Source: Ignavibacteria bacterium
GTDB taxonomy: Bacteria > Bacteroidota > Ignavibacteria > UBA10030 > SZUA-254
Length of the DNA stretch: 34,330 nucleotides
Assembly (NCBI GenBank): GCA_016178625.1
Contig: JACOSX010000061.1
Location: 1 to 34,330 of the forward strand
Reading direction: 5' to 3'
Shown: piece by piece, positions 32,386-34,330 of the stretch
How positions within the stretch are numbered: the stretch's first letter is position 1
Layout: every line of letters begins with the position of its first letter
Program-made: the position numbers and the translations under genes
The notes under the pieces: generated by a model
Database searches by the model: none
The model's input: only the letters and a program-made list of their open reading frames with translations
Told to the model about the DNA's origin: nothing

Positions 32386-33714
32386 ATGAACACGCTCACA
32401 TCACCTCACAAAAAAGATCGGCGACAGTTTCTCTCCATGGTCGGTAAAGGCGTCGGCCTCGCGGCGCTCACCACCGCTTCTATCGCAACACTCATGGATA
32501 ATGTTCGCGCGGCGTCAAAACGGATCGAGCATCTCCCTCCCGCTCAGGCAGCGATGGATGAAGACTTCTGGTTCGAGATCCAACAGGCATTCTCTGTCAC
32601 ACGAGGGATTATTAACCTAAACAACGGCGGCGTCTCCCCTTCCCCACGCATCGTCACAGAGGCGGTCGCGAGGTATCTCTGGGAACAGGAAGACGCAACG
32701 GCATACACCATGTGGCAAATCCTCGAGCCGCAATCGGAGACGATACGGACAGGATTAGCCGACGTGTTCGGCTGCGACAGGGAAGAAATTGCCATCACAC
32801 GCAACGCCTCCGAATCGTTGGAGATCTTGCTCATGGGCATGAACTTGAAGTCAGGCGACGAGATTCTCACCACAACACAGGATTATCCCCGCATGATCAC
32901 AACGCTCCGCCAGCGCGAGCAACGGGAAGGGTTGGTATTGAAAACAGTCAAAGTCCCCATCCCTCCGAAGAACCTCGATGAAATCACCGCAGCATTCGAA
33001 AAGGGAATCACGATGAAGACCCGTTTGATCCTCATCTCCCACGTTATTAATATTACGGGACAGATCACGCCGGTAAAGGCAGTCTGCGAGCTTGCACGCT
33101 CGAAAGGCATCGAAGTAATCGTCGATGGTGCGCACTCGTTTGGGCACTTTGCGTTTACACAGAGCGATCTCGGCTGCGATTATTATGGAACGAGCTTGCA
33201 CAAATGGCTCTACGCGCCCAAAGGCACAGGGCTCTTGTACGTGAAGCGGGAGAAGATTGAAAAGATCTGGCCCCTCATGGCGGCGGAACAGAAGCAAGCA
33301 ACAGACATCAGGAAGTTTGAAGAGATCGGCACGCACTCTGCCGCGCCGCGATTGGGAATCGGTGAAGCAATCCTCTTTCATAACGGCATCGGCACGAAGC
33401 GCAAGGAAGCCCGGCTCCGGTACCTCTCCCGTTATTGGATGAACAAGTTAAAAGTGCTGCCGAACGTCCGCTTCCACACGTCGTTCGATGAGAATCAATC
33501 GTGCGGGATCGGCAACATCGAGATCGTGGATGTCGACCCGAACGCTCTCGGCACCTATCTCATGGACAAGCACAAAATCTTCACGACCCCCATCATCCAC
33601 GATGAATTCAAGGGTACGCGCATCACGCCGAATGTGTATACAACCCTGAAGGAGCTGGACAAGTTTGTTGAGGTCATGGAGATGGTGGCAAAGAAGGGGT
33701 TGCCGAAAGGGTGA
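32386..33714 (+). CDS. Tat-signal class V aminotransferase-fold PLP enzyme
   Basis: A 442-residue pyridoxal-phosphate enzyme of the isopenicillin-N-epimerase/cysteine-desulfurase-like fold. LNNGGVSPSPRIV opens the catalytic domain, ITRNASESLEILL provides the phosphate-binding turn, VDGAHSFGHF (Asp about 246) binds the cofactor pyridine, and TSLHKWLYAPKGTG (Lys273) is the Schiff-base lysine. The N-terminus DRRQFLSMVGKG followed by a hydrophobic stretch and AAS is a twin-arginine signal, so the folded, cofactor-loaded enzyme is probably exported. The substrate is unknown. The ATG at 32386 has AGGTACAGGT just upstream, a poor ribosome-binding site. It is convergent with carA. Confidence 0.88.
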   Translation: MNTLTSPHKKDRRQFLSMVGKGVGLAALTTASIATLMDNVRAASKRIEHLPPAQAAMDEDFWFEIQQAFSVTRGIINLNNGGVSPSPRIVTEAVARYLWEQEDATAYTMWQILEPQSETIRTGLADVFGCDREEIAITRNASESLEILLMGMNLKSGDEILTTTQDYPRMITTLRQREQREGLVLKTVKVPIPPKNLDEITAAFEKGITMKTRLILISHVINITGQITPVKAVCELARSKGIEVIVDGAHSFGHFAFTQSDLGCDYYGTSLHKWLYAPKGTGLLYVKREKIEKIWPLMAAEQKQATDIRKFEEIGTHSAAPRLGIGEAILFHNGIGTKRKEARLRYLSRYWMNKLKVLPNVRFHTSFDENQSCGIGNIEIVDVDPNALGTYLMDKHKIFTTPIIHDEFKGTRITPNVYTTLKELDKFVEVMEMVAKKGLPKG

Positions 33715-33721
33715 GTCCCCG

Positions 33722-33796
33722 ACTGGTCATTGCGATCCCGCTCGATTTACAGTTTGATAGAGATAGAGATAGAGAAGATCGAGACTCACAATGACG
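33722..33796. repeat. Degenerate GTCATTGCGA hairpin between convergent genes
   Basis: GGTCATTGCGA at the left pairs with CACAATGAC at the right. Between them is a triplicated ATAGAG microrepeat. It is a third, worn copy of the repeat at 21578 and 32080 and may serve as a bidirectional terminator between the aminotransferase-fold gene and carA. Confidence 0.5.
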
Positions 33797-33800
33797 TTAC

Positions 33801-34330
33801 TTACGCGGGGACGGTGGAGTATTCTTTCATCATTGCGATGAACTGGCGGAAGAGATAATCGCTGTCGTGCGGTCCGGGCGAAGCCTCAGGATGGTACTGC
33901 ACACAGAAGATGGGAAGGTGGCGATGGCGGAATCCTTCATTCGTACCGTCGTTGAGATTCACGTGCGTTATTTCGATTGACGCAGAATCGAGAGATGTTG
34001 GATCGACGGCAAAACCATGGTTCTGAGACGTGATCTCGATTTCACTAGTCAATAGATTCTTAACGGGATGGTTCGCTCCACGATGTCCAAACTTCAGCTT
34101 GAATGTTTGCCCGCCGAGCGCCAGTGCAAGCAACTGATGTCCCAGGCAAATACCGAAGATCGGTTTCTTCCCTACAAGTTTCTTGATGTTTTCGATCGCG
34201 TAATGGACTGCTTCCGGGTCACCCGGTCCATTCGACAGAAAGATTCCATCGGGGTTCAGCGCAAGAACGTCTTCTGCCGAATAATTCGAGGGGACAACAG
34301 TCAACTCACAACCGTACCTCACCAGTCGAC
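33801..34330 (-). CDS. carA: Carbamoyl-phosphate synthase small subunit, 3' part
   Basis: The glutamine amidotransferase half of CarA, which supplies ammonia to CarB for pyrimidine and arginine synthesis. Visible are [28 protein letters not shown], the nucleophile in [16 protein letters not shown] (Cys), [23 protein letters not shown] and the His/Glu dyad in [15 protein letters not shown]. The reading frame is open to the window edge, so the N-terminal half lies beyond 34330. A GTG at 34320-34322 is internal, not the start. The ending is normal. Confidence 0.95.
   Translation of the reverse strand, partial: RLVRYGCELTVVPSNYSAEDVLALNPDGIFLSNGPGDPEAVHYAIENIKKLVGKKPIFGICLGHQLLALALGGQTFKLKFGHRGANHPVKNLLTSEIEITSQNHGFAVDPTSLDSASIEITHVNLNDGTNEGFRHRHLPIFCVQYHPEASPGPHDSDYLFRQFIAMMKEYSTVPA

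Overview
The window reads as a chromosomal segment of a Gram-negative bacterium, most likely from the Bacteroidota/Chlorobiota/Ignavibacteriota group. This is an inference from the EF-G-like protein, the HU sequence, the tiny lysine/arginine-rich ribosomal-type protein, the exported beta-rich proteins and the many palindromic dispersed repeats. Clear Shine-Dalgarno sequences (AAGGAG, GGAGGAG) precede many genes, which argues against typical Bacteroidia, where they are rare, and favours an Ignavibacteria/Chlorobi-like lineage. No rRNA, tRNA or CRISPR array was seen.

Region 1 (1-21.4 kb) is mostly housekeeping and almost entirely on the minus strand. In plus-strand coordinate order it holds a degraded coding remnant, a HIT hydrolase, an EF-G-like GTPase, a DUF948 + YtxH pair, a plus-strand membrane transporter, a P-loop protein, an exported 5'-nucleotidase, a 31-residue COX24/mS38-like protein, a zinc-ribbon/TPR protein, HU, SppA, Hsp20, TrxB, QueG, a Rieske ferredoxin, an MBL hydrolase, a 4Fe-4S ferredoxin, a DUF309 protein, cobalamin-dependent methionine synthase (MetH), a thioredoxin-like protein with a DipZ-type C-terminus, RsmI, and a dUTPase gene with an internal deletion. 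Several genes are separated by good intrinsic terminators.

Region 2 (21.8-27.8 kb) is a plus-strand run. It starts with a near-consensus sigma70 promoter and encodes two unrecognised exported proteins, a membrane-embedded patatin-like phospholipase and a purple-acid-phosphatase-like metallophosphoesterase. Tight spacing suggests that at least the first three genes are co-transcribed. It is a candidate lipid/envelope module of unknown role.

Region 3 (27.9-32.2 kb) is accessory DNA. A belt of nested palindromes (27.9-28.36 kb) is followed by a series of small same-strand genes, visibly AT-rich at the start, separated by integron attC-like sites. The start of each putative cassette is complementary to its own end (for example GTTAGCTGC at 28375 and GCAGCTAAC at 29051; GTTATACGCC at 29085 and GGCGTATAAC at 29697). 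That is the signature of gene cassettes in an array lacking a visible integrase (CALIN-like). Cargo includes an AbiU2/HEPN-like protein, a pair of overlapping tiny membrane proteins and two proteins of unknown function. A MITE-like element with a palindromic core (32.05-32.2 kb) marks the right flank.

Region 4 (32.4-34.3 kb) holds a Tat-signal-bearing class V aminotransferase-fold PLP enzyme and the 3' part of carA on the opposite strand, truncated by the window edge.
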